DNA of 64,000 nt from Eretmocerus hayati (taxonomy: Eukaryota > Arthropoda > Insecta > Hymenoptera > Aphelinidae): contig CM056744.1 in assembly GCA_029851415.1 (NCBI GenBank), positions 63,792,172 to 63,856,171 of the forward strand, in the 5' to 3' direction. The first letter of the stretch is position 1. Each line of letters begins with the position of its first letter. The position numbers and the translations under genes are program-made. The notes beneath the pieces are model-generated. The model ran no database searches and was not told where the DNA came from. It saw only the letters and a program-made list of their open reading frames with translations. Of this stretch, positions 43,581 through 55,800 are shown piece by piece.

Positions 43581-45002
43581 TGCGCCTATGTCAAACGCGC
43601 GGGAACGTTTTCGCGCATTTCCCGGCCCAGGGTTGAGTTTTCCGGGAAAATTGTGGGGGCGACTTCTTTAGGAAATTCTGTGCTCTACAACTTTGGTCCA
43701 ATGAAATTTTTTACCTAACTGCATATTTCCCGACTTTTCTGCAAAAACCCACAATTTCGCACAATGAATTGGAAACAATTAAAAAACTCTGGATTTTTCG
43801 GGCAAGTGACCTGGGGCAATCGGATCAGTTCCTGAAAATACATGAGAAAACCCTTCGGGAACTTTCGTTAGAGTTACCTATTCAGACCCTCCCTCCTCCC
43901 GAGCGCCCGAACAATATAGACGAGGAACCGATAATCCAATCTTCCCGAAATATTGCCCAATGTGTTTTTCTCGACGAGCTACCCTATTTTAAAAAAAGAA
44001 TGGCGAGAATTGGTTCAGTAGAACCCGAAATATGGTACAAAAATCCGCGCGCATGAGTTTGAAGGCCGCGTCTCGATTTGTGCGAAGCCGTGGCCCATCG
44101 TCGCGAGAGTACCCCCACCACGCCCCCTTTCAGCACTTTTCACCCGATCAAAATTGGACACCAACTTTTACTTGCCACCAAGAAGAAATAAGTCGAGGTA
44201 TGTGTACCAAATATTTTCCATAGTAAATTCCAGACATTTCTCTACCATCTCCCAAAATTAGAGCTCTTAATTTTCAATTGTTTATTCAATATCGATTTTG
44301 AAAAAAAAATCGGTAACTCCGGCTCAAAGGGTCGTAGAGCAACGTTTCTTTTCTTAAAATTTAGAGAAAAATGAATGCTATACGATGCAGGAAAATATAT
44401 ATCAATATTTGGCGTATTCGCGGCCTGTCATGCAAAAAAAAGAATGCAATTTTTCGATTTTTATGAACAAATGGCTCCAGGGCAAAATTGTTATATAAAA
44501 TTGCCCAGTTCTATTATTGCAAATGATAGGAGAGGGTTTCAGGAAGCTCTCTGCTTCTGGGGAACATTTTTAGTGCGGTCAAAAACTTTTGGCAGCTGTT
44601 GCAAAAACAACAATTTCTTATAAACAAATTGCCACAGGTGAGATGTTCATGGATGGATTGACTTGGCGATTCTTTTCAAGATAGTAGTCTATGAGGACTA
44701 CATTTTCCATACATCTACGCATCGATCGATTGAGTTTTCTCAAAATGAAAAATAAGAGGAAATTCCAACGTTTTTTGCCTTTGTTGCTAATTTTAGCGAA
44801 TTAGATACTACATAGGAACATGAATTTTTTTTTAATATTTAAAGAATTCGATTCCCTACATTGAGTGATGAGAATGAACAATCCAAATCTCATAATAGCA
44901 GAGCTATGTGCAAAATAATGGAAAAAACTGAAAATCGGGCACTATTCCTTTCTCTAAAGAGAAAGCTTTGTTTTCGACACAGCGAATTTTTGATCAATTT
45001 TT
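43581..45002. other. Palindrome spacer, first part; no gene recognised
   Basis: An ORF at 43769-44056 (95 codons) is the longest and resembles nothing I know. The sequence resembles neither arm. Confidence 0.45.
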
Positions 45003-46689
45003 CCATTCAACCCAATATTTTCTTCAACATAATTCATCTTATCAAAAAAGTGCTTTAACCATCTTATTCCTCTCGCCAGAATCTAACGATTGTAAGTAAC
45101 ACTTTTCCCCTTAGAATCCTCAAAAACCCCCCAGTGACTCATCTCTCCGGCCCTTTGTCTGTGTCTGTGTGTGTGTATGTGTGTTGTTTTTTTTGCGCCA
45201 CGTTTTCTCTTCTACACTCCACTCTATCGATTTTTGCTTTTCTACAAGTTCTAGAGAATGTCTCAGAGATGAGACCAGTGATTTGCCTGGTCTCCTCTCC
45301 AAATCAAATTTAATTTAAACGATTTTTTAGGCAAAATCGCTGAAATTGTGTACTTTCATACTAAAATATCTCTTTCTAACTTTATCTTACCCCAATTTTG
45401 ATTACCTAGATTACGGTTTTTTTGGCTCAATCTATCTTTTGGTTAATACCGAAATTCCATTCAAACTCCATCAACGTGAATTTTTATAAAAAAACCAAAA
45501 TTTCCAACAAAAACAGCAATTTGAGCATGTTTAGACCTATTCTATTGAAATTCTGTTTTAACCAAATTACTCGTTTTTCTAAAAAAAAACCTCACTTTAG
45601 GTAGCCCAAATCCCCATAACTATTTTCCTCAAAAAAATAACTCAAAATATACAAAAATATTCTTTTCAATATTCATACTTTCCTCATATCTCTCCTCTAA
45701 ACTACTTGATTCAAATTTTACTCAACTAAGTTGATACTTTTTCATCGTTCTAAATCGATTGGTTGATACCGAATTTTCTCAAAATCCGTTTTAATACATT
45801 TAAAATCCCATTTATTCCCGAAAAATCCAAATTTTTTCAAAATACTCCCATTCAACCCAATATTTTCTTCAACATAATTCATCTTATCAAAAAATTGCTT
45901 TAACCATCTTATTCCTCTCGCCAAAATCTAACGATTGTAAGTAACACTTTTCCCCTTATAATCCTCAAGAACCCCCCAGTGACTCATCTCTCCGTTCCTT
46001 TGTCTGTGTCTGTGTGTGTGTATGTGTTGTTTTTTTTTGCGCCACGCTTTCTCTTCTACACTCCACTCTATCGATTTTTGCTTTTCTACAAGTTCTAGAG
46101 AATGTCTCAGAGATAAGACCAGTGATTTGTCTGGTCTCCTCTCCAAATCGAATCTGATTTAAACGTTTTTTGAGATAAAATCGCTGAAATTGTGTATTTT
46201 CATACTAAAATATCTCTTTCTAACTTCACCTTACCCCAATTCTGATTACCTAGGCTATGGTTTTTTTGGCTCAATCTATCTTTTGGTTAATACCGAAATT
46301 CCATTCAAACTCCATCAACGTAAATTTTTATCAAAAAACCAAAATTCCCAACAAAAACAGCAATTTGAGCATGTTTAGACCTATTCTATCGAAATTCTGT
46401 TTTAACCAAATTACACGTTTTGCTAAAAAAACCTCACTTTAGGTAGCCCAAATCCCGATAACTATTTTCCTCAAAAAAATAACTCAAAATATACAAAAAT
46501 ATTTTTTTCAATATTCATACTTTCCTCATATCTCTCCTCTAAATTACTTTATTCAAATTTCACTCAACTAAGTTGATACTTTTTCATCGTTCTAAATCGA
46601 TTGGTTGATACCGAATTTTCTCAAAATCCGTTTTAATACATTCAAAATCCGATTTATTCCCGAAAAATCCAAATTTTTTCAAAATACTC
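45003..46689 (+). repeat. Tandem duplication, 845-bp unit, two copies
   Basis: Copy 1 (45003-45847) and copy 2 (45848-46689) match along their length with scattered substitutions and small indels. Both include a TG simple repeat, ATCGATTGGTTGATACC near the end, and a run ending AAAATACTCC. They diverged more than the palindrome arms did. Confidence 0.88.
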
Positions 46690-47364
46690 CATTTTTATAA
46701 TCCTTACACCAACTATATTAAAATTTGCCCTCAACCATACTACATATATTCCATGAATAACCCCAGTTTAGGTCATCTTAATTCCCCTTAAAGTGAATCT
46801 CGTAATAATAACCCAAAATATTAGAAGAAAATTGCAGCTAAAATTCATTTTATTCTCATATCTCCCTCTACAACTAATCTATCCACCTTTTAATGGACTA
46901 GAGAGATACTGTTCCCTCATTCTACATCGATTGGTTGGATCCAATCATTGGATTGTGAGTGTGATATGAAATGCAATTAAATTAGATTAAAAAATATAAC
47001 TATCTTGTAGGAATCCCAATCATCATTTTGGAATTTGATCAGTTTTGCAAATTTCTCATTAGTTTCAGTGAATCTCTCAAACTATTTCGATAAGAGAGAG
47101 CATTCTGCTGATCTCATTTAGCAGCGTATTTTTTGGTTGTAATTTTTTGCCGCAGTGGAAAATTATTTGCTCCGTGGAATTATCATTCCATAGGGTATCC
47201 CGGACTGAAAAAAAAAATAGAGAACACACTTCCCATTTTTTTCAGAAATTGGATCCTTTTGATGCTAGATTTACTGGCCTAATTATCATAAAACTCACTA
47301 TGCACAGTTATGTCACATCGGAAGCACTTTAATTCACAATTTATTTTGACGCCGAATTGAAATT
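46690..47364. other. Palindrome spacer, last part; no gene recognised
   Basis: AT-rich. It contains another ATCGATTGGTTG copy at about 46927 and a GCATTCTGCTGATC...TTTAGCAGCGTATTTT block at about 47100 that resembles the sequence near 22400. Confidence 0.45.
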
Positions 47365-50300
47365 TTTGAGTCTGAGAGTGACCCCAAGGACTCGGGAAAC
47401 TTTTGTTTCCTAAAAAAATTGAACGTTGGAATGGCTCAAAAATACAAGATTGCGGTAATAAAAAAAACACAGGGAACCTAGCTTGCGGCGAATTCACCTC
47501 ACACTTGAACCTAAAAAGCTCCTCAATAACTGGTTCTGGAAAAATAACTCTGACGATCTGTCAAGTATTTTTCCTCCCTAAGTTACTAGGAGCTACGTGA
47601 GTTCAGGTGTAATATTCTTGCACAAATCACGCTTCACTCGCGACGCGGTTCTAGAAATATTTTCAAAAAGAATTCCACTTCACAAAGAAACTATAAGAAT
47701 GATTTTACAGAACCGATGATTTTTGAAAGATGACTAAGTATAAAAAAAACGACTTACTTTTTTGTTGGTGATGTAGAAGTTCATTTCGTTGAATGTCCCT
47801 GGGCCCACTCGTTACACGATGTCGGACTCAAGGTGGGAAATCTTGACTCCAGGTGAAAATCCTCCCCAAGATGCTGTGCCGAAATGGTAACAGTCAAAAT
47901 CCGGAAAGAACTATAAACTGGGGGTAGCGGGCAGGGCTGCTGGGGTCCGAGATAGGTAGTGCAAAACTTGTTGATTGATGGAAATGATGATGGTTGTCGC
48001 GTCGCGTGTAGAAGAGAAAAAAAATTCTAAGTCCATCGATTGAACGAGATAGAAACTGGAGAAAGCTGCTCGACTGGTCTTGATGAGGTCCAGGAGCAGA
48101 GTGAAAAGCGGGCTTCTATGCGGAGACCCGATGATTTTTGGGCGGAAACTGCATTTCCCGGGGAGGGAAAGCTCAACAAAAGGGCTAAATGGCGGGGTAG
48201 AGTCTTGCTCTGTAATTGGTGTTCATATTCTTTTGTTAGCCCGGGCCTCAACGCCCAAAGTGGAGTTGACTTCAATAGAAAGGGCGTGGGCCCTATTCAT
48301 GAGTTTAGAAGGAGGGTTGAGTCTCAGAGTTTGGGGGCGGCTACATCTTGGAGAGGGGCCTGGTGGGACGTACAAGCTTGTCCCAGCAAGTGGCGTTCGT
48401 TGCACCAAAAATTGGAAACTATCGAGTTTTTGGTTCCCGACGAGTGGCGCCTACAATGCTAAACAAATGCTCAATAACCAGACATTTTCTGGCTAATATT
48501 TTGCTTAAATATTTGCATGTTTCTCATATAGATGACAGTTCATGAATAATGATTTATCATAGCCTATTCCTTATCAAATTGTCTCAAAAATTATTGCTAT
48601 TAATATATTGCTTATCTTCGAAGTAATTTTGATTGAGTGCTACGATATGTTGCAAATAATGGTTCGATCATCCTTTTTCTTCAGGCATGACCCACACACA
48701 TGAACTAGTTAATGATTAATTATAAAATAATGAAAACACACACACATACATACATTGTTATATGAATAATATTTCGAATAGTACAACAATTTTGGAGCAG
48801 AGCTGGCGGGATCGTGCGAGCACAAAGAGACAGCTGTTTTTTTTAAAGTAGGTAATAAAAATGCAATAGAGTGGCATTTCCTCAATCCGAGGACGAGTTC
48901 GAACCTTTGTACTCGCACACTCCCGGAACAATCAAAGGCTCTGATTTTTGAAGCTCACAATGCTCTTGTGGATTCATTTGATCGTAAATTAAAGTTAGGA
49001 AATCATTCTGTCAGGGATACATCGCGCAGCTGATGATGAACAAAGGGTCGGCTCCCTTGTCTCGAATTGAGATAATGGGATGAGATCGCGAGTTTTCCGG
49101 ATGCGGTGCTATAAACTATCCTTGGTTCTTACCGATCTGTCCAGTTCATCGCCGCAGCTGCTGGATGGACAATGATTTCGAGTCAAGAAATTCAAAGAAG
49201 AATGCATATTTCGTAGAATCAGTATGAGAATCGGGGTCATTGGGAAATTTTTATTACTCTTCCGCTTACTCGCGGTTCGATTGATGTTAAAATGGACATA
49301 TTTCGGATTTCTTTCTAAGCTGTCGATCGCAACTCTGTGCATGTACGTGATACATGGGGAGGTACTTTAACAATGAAAGTTTAAGAGTTTGACTGAGGTC
49401 ATAAATAAACAGTAAGCGGTAATCGTCTGGCTTTTGTATAAATTTTCGTGGATGTGGGACACTAACACTAGGTTTTTGTTTTCAATCTCGAAGAATGAGA
49501 GTACGTCAGTAGGAGTTGCCTTTACAAAAAGCGAGGGTAGACAAAAGAAAATGCAACGACTGCAAGCGAGAATATTGCAGCAAGTATGTATGTATGTATG
49601 TATGTATAGTACTTTATTTCACCTTGGGGTAGGACCCCGTCTGGTGTTCATGAAATATTACAAGGAAAAGGTAGTATAATAATAGTAATAATAATATAAT
49701 AATATAGTAATAATAGTACTTATAACTATGAGCTTAGACAATAATAATGTTTTGTACATAGGAAAATAATTTGAACATGTGGAAGTAGTGGACTCACTAG
49801 GGAAAGGTAGATAGGCGTTAGACATGGTCAACTTTGTGGCGCTAACAAAAAGTGACATATGTCGACTATGCAATTACGAAATTACTGAATGCTAAAAATC
49901 TCAAGGAGACAACGTCGGAAGAGGATTTTAATCGTGTAGAATGCTAGTGATTGGAGTGAGGAAAGGTACTGGTGCGAATGCGGTATCCAAGTATGCATCT
50001 GAGTACGCGTGCTCTGATTTAGTCCGCTTGGGGATGCAAATTTCATCAGCACATGCGCGGATGTGGAGCGCGCATGGGTCTCATTCATACCGCGAGTGGG
50101 TGGGGACCTGGGGGTGGTGAGATCTCCTTTCGCAGCCCGTTTCGAGCGGGTCACGCAAGATCAAAGTATCAGGGGCGCAGGAATATCGAGAAGGGGCGAG
50201 TTAGGGACAGAGTCGTGGCGCAGCAGACAGAGTGAGCAACATCATTCTCGCTCTATCTCTCTCTCTCTCTTTCAAACCACGCGACTCAACCATCTAGCAG

Positions 50301-50773
50301 ACGACGCGAGGCGAGTTTGCTCGCTGCGCATGATCGGGGCCCACCGCCATCTTCGAGAATAAGAGAGAAGAGAAGGACGAGAAGCCCTTTGGAGTTGACA
50401 AGTTCAACGCGGAGGGGACCGGCTGTGTCATTCATACTCATTTTCACAGTCTCCGGACCCTCGTTGCGACTCACCAACACCAATGCAGGGATATGTTGTG
50501 GGTCCGCTGCTAAAGCAGAGACTCAGAGCTAGATTTTGGTAGCCGCGGTGTTGCCGTTTTCCCGAGTTTCCTCCACAAGACCGACAGCGGCGTTGCCAGT
50601 TTTCCGGACCGGTGGAGAGAAATTCGAGAGGAAAAGTCGCAAGTCTCGGTCCTGCATGTTGTAGACAGGATAGCAAGGGATCACCGCCTGCCCCTGTCTC
50701 ACCGTTTTAGATCCGAGAAGTGCAAGTTGCCCCTTCTTTCTGGCACCCGCTTGTTATATCCACACTCGTCCTG
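47365..50773 (-). repeat. Giant palindrome, right arm (3.4 kb)
   Basis: Reverse complement of 40166-43580 at very high identity. All ORFs of the left arm recur here on the opposite strand with the same lengths except one, which an indel near 48065 changes. The outer end, at 50773, is 163 bp before the P-type transposase frame. Confidence 0.93.
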
Positions 50774-50936
50774 CGCATTTGCAGGACCACTCATTATCTT
50801 AATTCTCTCGAATTCTTACTCTATCCTTCACAAGATGTCGTGTAGTACTCGACATCACAGTTATTTGTCGCGTAGGTTACTCCTTTTCGTACATTTTGAG
50901 CTAAATTGAAGTCGATTCCACCCAATAGTTGTTTAG

Positions 50937-52811
50937 TTGCTCGTTTACATGCTCGTGAGTCTAAATGGACCATTCAAAGCCCCTGTCGCATACTACTTGA
51001 TCAACTCTCTGACCGGTATTGACAAATCTATCTTACTCAAAGACATACTAATTAAATGTAATGAAAATAAAATTGACGTGGTAAGTGTGACATTTGGCGG
51101 GGATGATTCCGATCAAAAATGTTGTACATCAATGGGTGCCAATTTTGATTACACAGATGAAGAGAATTTCAAGCCATACATCCTCCATCCAGTAACAGAG
51201 AAAAAAATTGATATCTTCTTTGATCCGTGTCATATGCTGAAATTAGTAAAAAAATTTTTTGCACAGAAAGGCCCCCTCATTTATAATGGCACCGATTTCA
51301 TTGATTGGAAATACGTGAGGTGGCTTAATAATATCCAAATAGAGGAAGGAATGCACTGCGCTTGCAAAATAAAAAACCGCCACGTCAATTTTTATAATGA
51401 AAAAATGAAAGTTTTTTTAGCTGCGCAGACTCTTAGTAACAGCACTGCAATGGCTTTGCTATACTTAAAGAGCAGGTATAATGAAGACTTCCATGGCGTT
51501 GAACCTACGGGAAATTTTTGTTGTGAATTCAATGACATGTTTGATCTTCTTAATACAAAAAATAGATTCTGTAAAACACCCGGAAGGAGAGCTATTACCA
51601 AAAATGCAATGCCAGAATTGAAACAAAGAGTAGAGAAACACATTAGTTACATAGAGAAACTTGAAGTTGACGTGAAAACTAAAACCGATTCTGGCATTAA
51701 AATAGAAAGAAAGTCAGTCCTTAAAGCATCTTCCACGAAGACTGGATTTTCAGGCTTCATTATTTGCATGAAAAATTTGGTATCTCTTTGTGAATCACTT
51801 TTCGAGGAAGAATCTATATCATATTTTCTTGCCTACAAGCTTTCACAGGATTACGTTGAAATGTTTTTCGCTTTGATTCGTAGTAAGAATGGATTAAATA
51901 ACAATCCAACAACCACTCAGTTCCAATCTGCCTATAAGAAACTTCTTCTACACAGTCTTGATGTACAGGTGCCTTTATCGGCTAATTGCACCCCCCAAGA
52001 CCACACTTTCCTAATAACCAAAGATTTACAATTGTGCAAGGAGCAACTCCTATCTTATGATGACTGTGAAACTGGTGTTCCTGTTTTTGCTGTGAAAAAT
52101 GTCAAAAGTAATCGCAAAGCATTGGGTGATATAGCTAATGTTAACAGGAACACAAAAAATGTGAATAATGGCAATACCTTAAACACTAATAATGAGGCTA
52201 TGAAGACTAAGTTGCCAAAAAAGAGAAAACCCATCCAAAAAATACCAAAAAGTTTCAAACAATTTGATATTGAAAAGTTTTTGCATAGAGACTCTGATAT
52301 TTTAATGACTCAAACAGAAAAGTTTGGTTGGGTGGCAAATGAATATCTTGATGACGTTATTCGTCACACTGCAGGAGCAGTATTGCACTCTTTGCTTCCA
52401 CATATACATTGCAAAAGTTGTTTAGAGTCTCTGAATGGGCATGTATCTCATCATTCGCTCTTGACCACATTGAAAAACAGAGGAGGGCTCAAGCACGCCT
52501 CTGATGATGTGGTGCTAGTTTGCAAAAAAACAGAATCTGTGATAAGGCAGCATAAAGATCAGCTGATTTTAAAAGACATTAACTACAAGCTTGTGACAGA
52601 GACTCTCAAAATCATTCCACATCCTGTTTTTCAAAATGATGAGCACTTATTCGAGCAAGAAGTTCTCTATGATCACAGACAGCAGCTCATCTATTTGATT
52701 ATCCAAGATTACATAGACAAAAGATTAGTCCATGAGTCTGCCCTACTGAGAGACAAAGGTCATCGCATAAGAATGAAATTCAATTACCTCGTTACCTTCA
52801 AAGGTCAATGA
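50937..52811 (+). CDS. P-element/THAP9-type transposase, N-terminally incomplete
   Basis: The frame codes for about 620 residues of a P-superfamily transposase, which cuts and pastes DNA with an RNase H-like core. It starts inside that core: LVSLNGPFKAPVAYYLINSL, then FGGDDSDQK, DPCHMLKLVKKF (a catalytic Asp position in the family), an insertion domain with FCCEFNDMFDLLNTKN, and DYVEMFFALIRSKNGLNNNPT, which carries the catalytic Glu. The C-terminal part includes paired Cys in HCKSCLESL and KNRGGLKHAS. The THAP DNA-binding domain, leucine zipper and first catalytic Asp are missing upstream. TTGTTTAG just before 50937 could be a 3' splice site, or the gene may be truncated; the first ATG is 50949. 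The long intact frame implies recent activity or selection. Confidence 0.88.
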   Translation: MLVYMLVSLNGPFKAPVAYYLINSLTGIDKSILLKDILIKCNENKIDVVSVTFGGDDSDQKCCTSMGANFDYTDEENFKPYILHPVTEKKIDIFFDPCHMLKLVKKFFAQKGPLIYNGTDFIDWKYVRWLNNIQIEEGMHCACKIKNRHVNFYNEKMKVFLAAQTLSNSTAMALLYLKSRYNEDFHGVEPTGNFCCEFNDMFDLLNTKNRFCKTPGRRAITKNAMPELKQRVEKHISYIEKLEVDVKTKTDSGIKIERKSVLKASSTKTGFSGFIICMKNLVSLCESLFEEESISYFLAYKLSQDYVEMFFALIRSKNGLNNNPTTTQFQSAYKKLLLHSLDVQVPLSANCTPQDHTFLITKDLQLCKEQLLSYDDCETGVPVFAVKNVKSNRKALGDIANVNRNTKNVNNGNTLNTNNEAMKTKLPKKRKPIQKIPKSFKQFDIEKFLHRDSDILMTQTEKFGWVANEYLDDVIRHTAGAVLHSLLPHIHCKSCLESLNGHVSHHSLLTTLKNRGGLKHASDDVVLVCKKTESVIRQHKDQLILKDINYKLVTETLKIIPHPVFQNDEHLFEQEVLYDHRQQLIYLIIQDYIDKRLVHESALLRDKGHRIRMKFNYLVTFKGQ

Positions 52812-55800
52812 AAGTGCTATGTGAAAAGGTGTTCAAAGAGTATATCTCAGGTGAAAGTTTGTGGTATGATGACTGATTTGTAGTACTCACTGAGGGTAAA
52901 TAGTGATTATTTTTTGCTGAGCTCAATAACTCCAAAGGCCACAGATGTGGTTTGTCTAAGAGCGCATAACATTTGATGGTGCATTTCCTTTGTTCAAGTT
53001 GCACTGTGATGAATTAGTGTCACACCACAGATGCTTGGTAAGCAATATTGAACTGTGTTATGTAGAGAAAAATATTTTTGAATTCGATTAAGTGTGCCTG
53101 AACAACATTATTAAGTAATATCAAAATGACCATAACAATCGCTTAGGATTCGAAAATATAAGAATATCTATTGATTATTTACTAAGATATTTATATATGA
53201 AGAGAATCTTTATTCCCATCAGATTATAAATGAAAATATTGTTGAGTAATAAATCTTATCAAAAATTAAAAATACTAAAAAACTCTTTCCATCGTCAAAC
53301 GAATTTTAGTCTAAAATGACGAAGATTCATTTGCCTCTAATATATATTTTTCTAATTTGTTATAATCGGTTACAGCGGATTGAGAAATACTTCCCCAGCT
53401 TCTTTGTTGTGGTTATCTTACAAGTTATTACTTGTATGAGGTCAATAGAAAATTTCGATGAACCCATGAATGCAGAAATTAATATTTGTACGGAGAAAAA
53501 TTTTTGTTTTTTCTCCGTGTGCAAAGCAAGTCCCTAGTCCCTAGACAAATTATTTTGTATTCTTTCGGTATTCTGTTGTTCAAGTGCTGTCATTATATAC
53601 AGCATCATTACACACGCACTAACGCACTATAATATGCTAACTGCATATAACGCATGGCGCTGCATGGGCCGATGACTCAGATATACGAGCATGCATGAAT
53701 ATATGGTCACACGCACTTACACCACCACATAGTCAGGCCGTCCGACTAGATCGTGTGTCTCTTTCTCCAAGTCAGCCGAGTTGAAGGGGCGCTTCGGTGC
53801 TCTATTCTGTATTACCTCTATGCTGGAGATCGATTCGCAGCCTCACGGATAGAATAGTGGTGTGGGTGCGAATCTATATATTCTCGCGTCGGATGCAGAT
53901 GTACGACCTGCTTGGTGGTTATAGCTTAATCTCCCGTCTCATAGACGATGAGTGCATATGTTAATGTTGGATTTCCGAATGTCGGAAACTTGATTTTTAG
54001 GATTGAGCTGACACATTGATTTTGAATGCGGGAATTCTTGAATTTTGGAATGTTCCAAATTTCATTCGCTTTTTGCTCTTATCGATCTAATTGTGTCTTT
54101 TGCTTTCGTAATCTTTCCGTATAGACTCTGAGCTCTAAACAAGCTGTTGTAAGCCTTGTTTTGTGTTTTAGGTTTTTGAGTAATCGGTAAATGCGCACGT
54201 GCTCATTTTTTCCTCCGAAAACTATATTTTTCGTCTATAATTGACCTTGAATAATTCCATTTCTGAATTCAATCCTTCTGAAGAGTTTTAGAGGGTTAGG
54301 TACATTGCTAATTCATCTTTTGTAACTTTTATGAAGGGGAGTTTCATAATATTTGAGCTAGTAGCTCAGAATTATCCCTTTTTTCGCAAGTGGGCTTGAA
54401 CGTTGAAAATTTCATTTTTGGTGTCCGACTATGTTATACTGCGGAGTGAATCGTCTTGAGGATCAGCTATGGCTTTTTTTGGGTAGTAAACATGCATATG
54501 AAGGTCATCTCCTCAAAAAGAGTCCATTTTGAGTGCTCAAAGAGAAAAATATCCCAATTTAAAGCTGAATTTTGTTTGTGTCTTGATCGTATCTGACCTC
54601 GTCCAGGTTTACGTCATGACTCGATAGTCCTGAATAAACCTAACCATTGCTATTATTTGTTAATCAGAGCACCCCTAAATGTCCAATTTAAGCCTACTTA
54701 GAGCTAATTCTACCCCATCTAGCTGGTGAGGATAGTAGAATTTTCCCCGAGGGTAATTGTAGTCGGCAAGTGCGTAATTCGCCCCAAGTTTTCAGTGTTA
54801 CTCAGATCTCGTGTCAATTCTTCATTTCACCAGGGTTCATTAGGTCTCAAAGAGAGGGATTAAGCTAAGGGGAATCGTGTCAGGCCAGTATAGTATGAAG
54901 AATACCATTTTTATCGTCAGATTTTCGCATTACTCGAGTATTTTTGAAGTGTCCCAAATTTCACCCATTGTTTGCTTACATTTATTGAATTCATAGATCT
55001 GCGTGCATAATCTTTTTGAATAGTGTTTCAGCTCAAAAACGAGCTATTGTGAGCTCCATTTTGATCCCTTGATCTCAAGAAATCGACCTTTGCGCACCTC
55101 CCGATTTTTCGTTCGAGTAATTGCAATTTTCGTCTGTCAACCACCCGTAACTATTTCATTTTCGGTTTTGACATCTTTATAGAGTTTGGGGCACTTAGAC
55201 ACGTAGTCTACCTACCTTTTAGAACTTTTACAAAATGAATTCCCATAATATTCGGCTCGCCAAGATAAAATCATCCATTTTTCGCGAGATGACGCGAACG
55301 ACGAATTTTCACTTCTCCCCCTTTAATTCGACTATGATGAATTCCACGCCAAAGCGACCTACGGAAAGGGGTCATCTCTCAGATTCTTTTTTAACCTTTT
55401 TCAATCGATTCTATGGCCCAAAATAGGAACTTCGGACCACCTATGGGGCCCAAAAAAAATTTCACGCACATCCGTCAACAGACCGAAAATTTATCGTGTA
55501 AAAATCGATGCTCTTTTATTCACGAAAATGGAAATATTTCGAGTTTTTGAATAGCTGTCGATTTGCGGGTTGCGGCATCTGAAAGAGCATCTAAAAACCT
55601 ATCGAAAACGTTGTCGGAAATCCCTTTTCTGTGATTTGGGAGCCTCCTGGAGAAAAAAGAGTGTTTTTCAATGAAAAGTTGATTTCTCAGAAACCCTTCT
55701 TTTTTATTTCTTTAAAATCATATATTTGACGGAAAATTCTGCGTTCTTTCGAAAAAAATGGGTTCCAGAGGAATTTGGGATGATCCAAGTGACTTATGAG

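Noticed and set aside
43769..44056. 95-codon ORF in the palindrome spacer
   Set aside because: It looks protein-like in composition but no domain or repeat copy supports it.
53316..53537. 73-codon ORF with a hydrophobic start and several Cys, like a small secreted peptide
   Set aside because: The hydrophobic part is interrupted by charged residues, no cleavage site is convincing, and no family is recognised.
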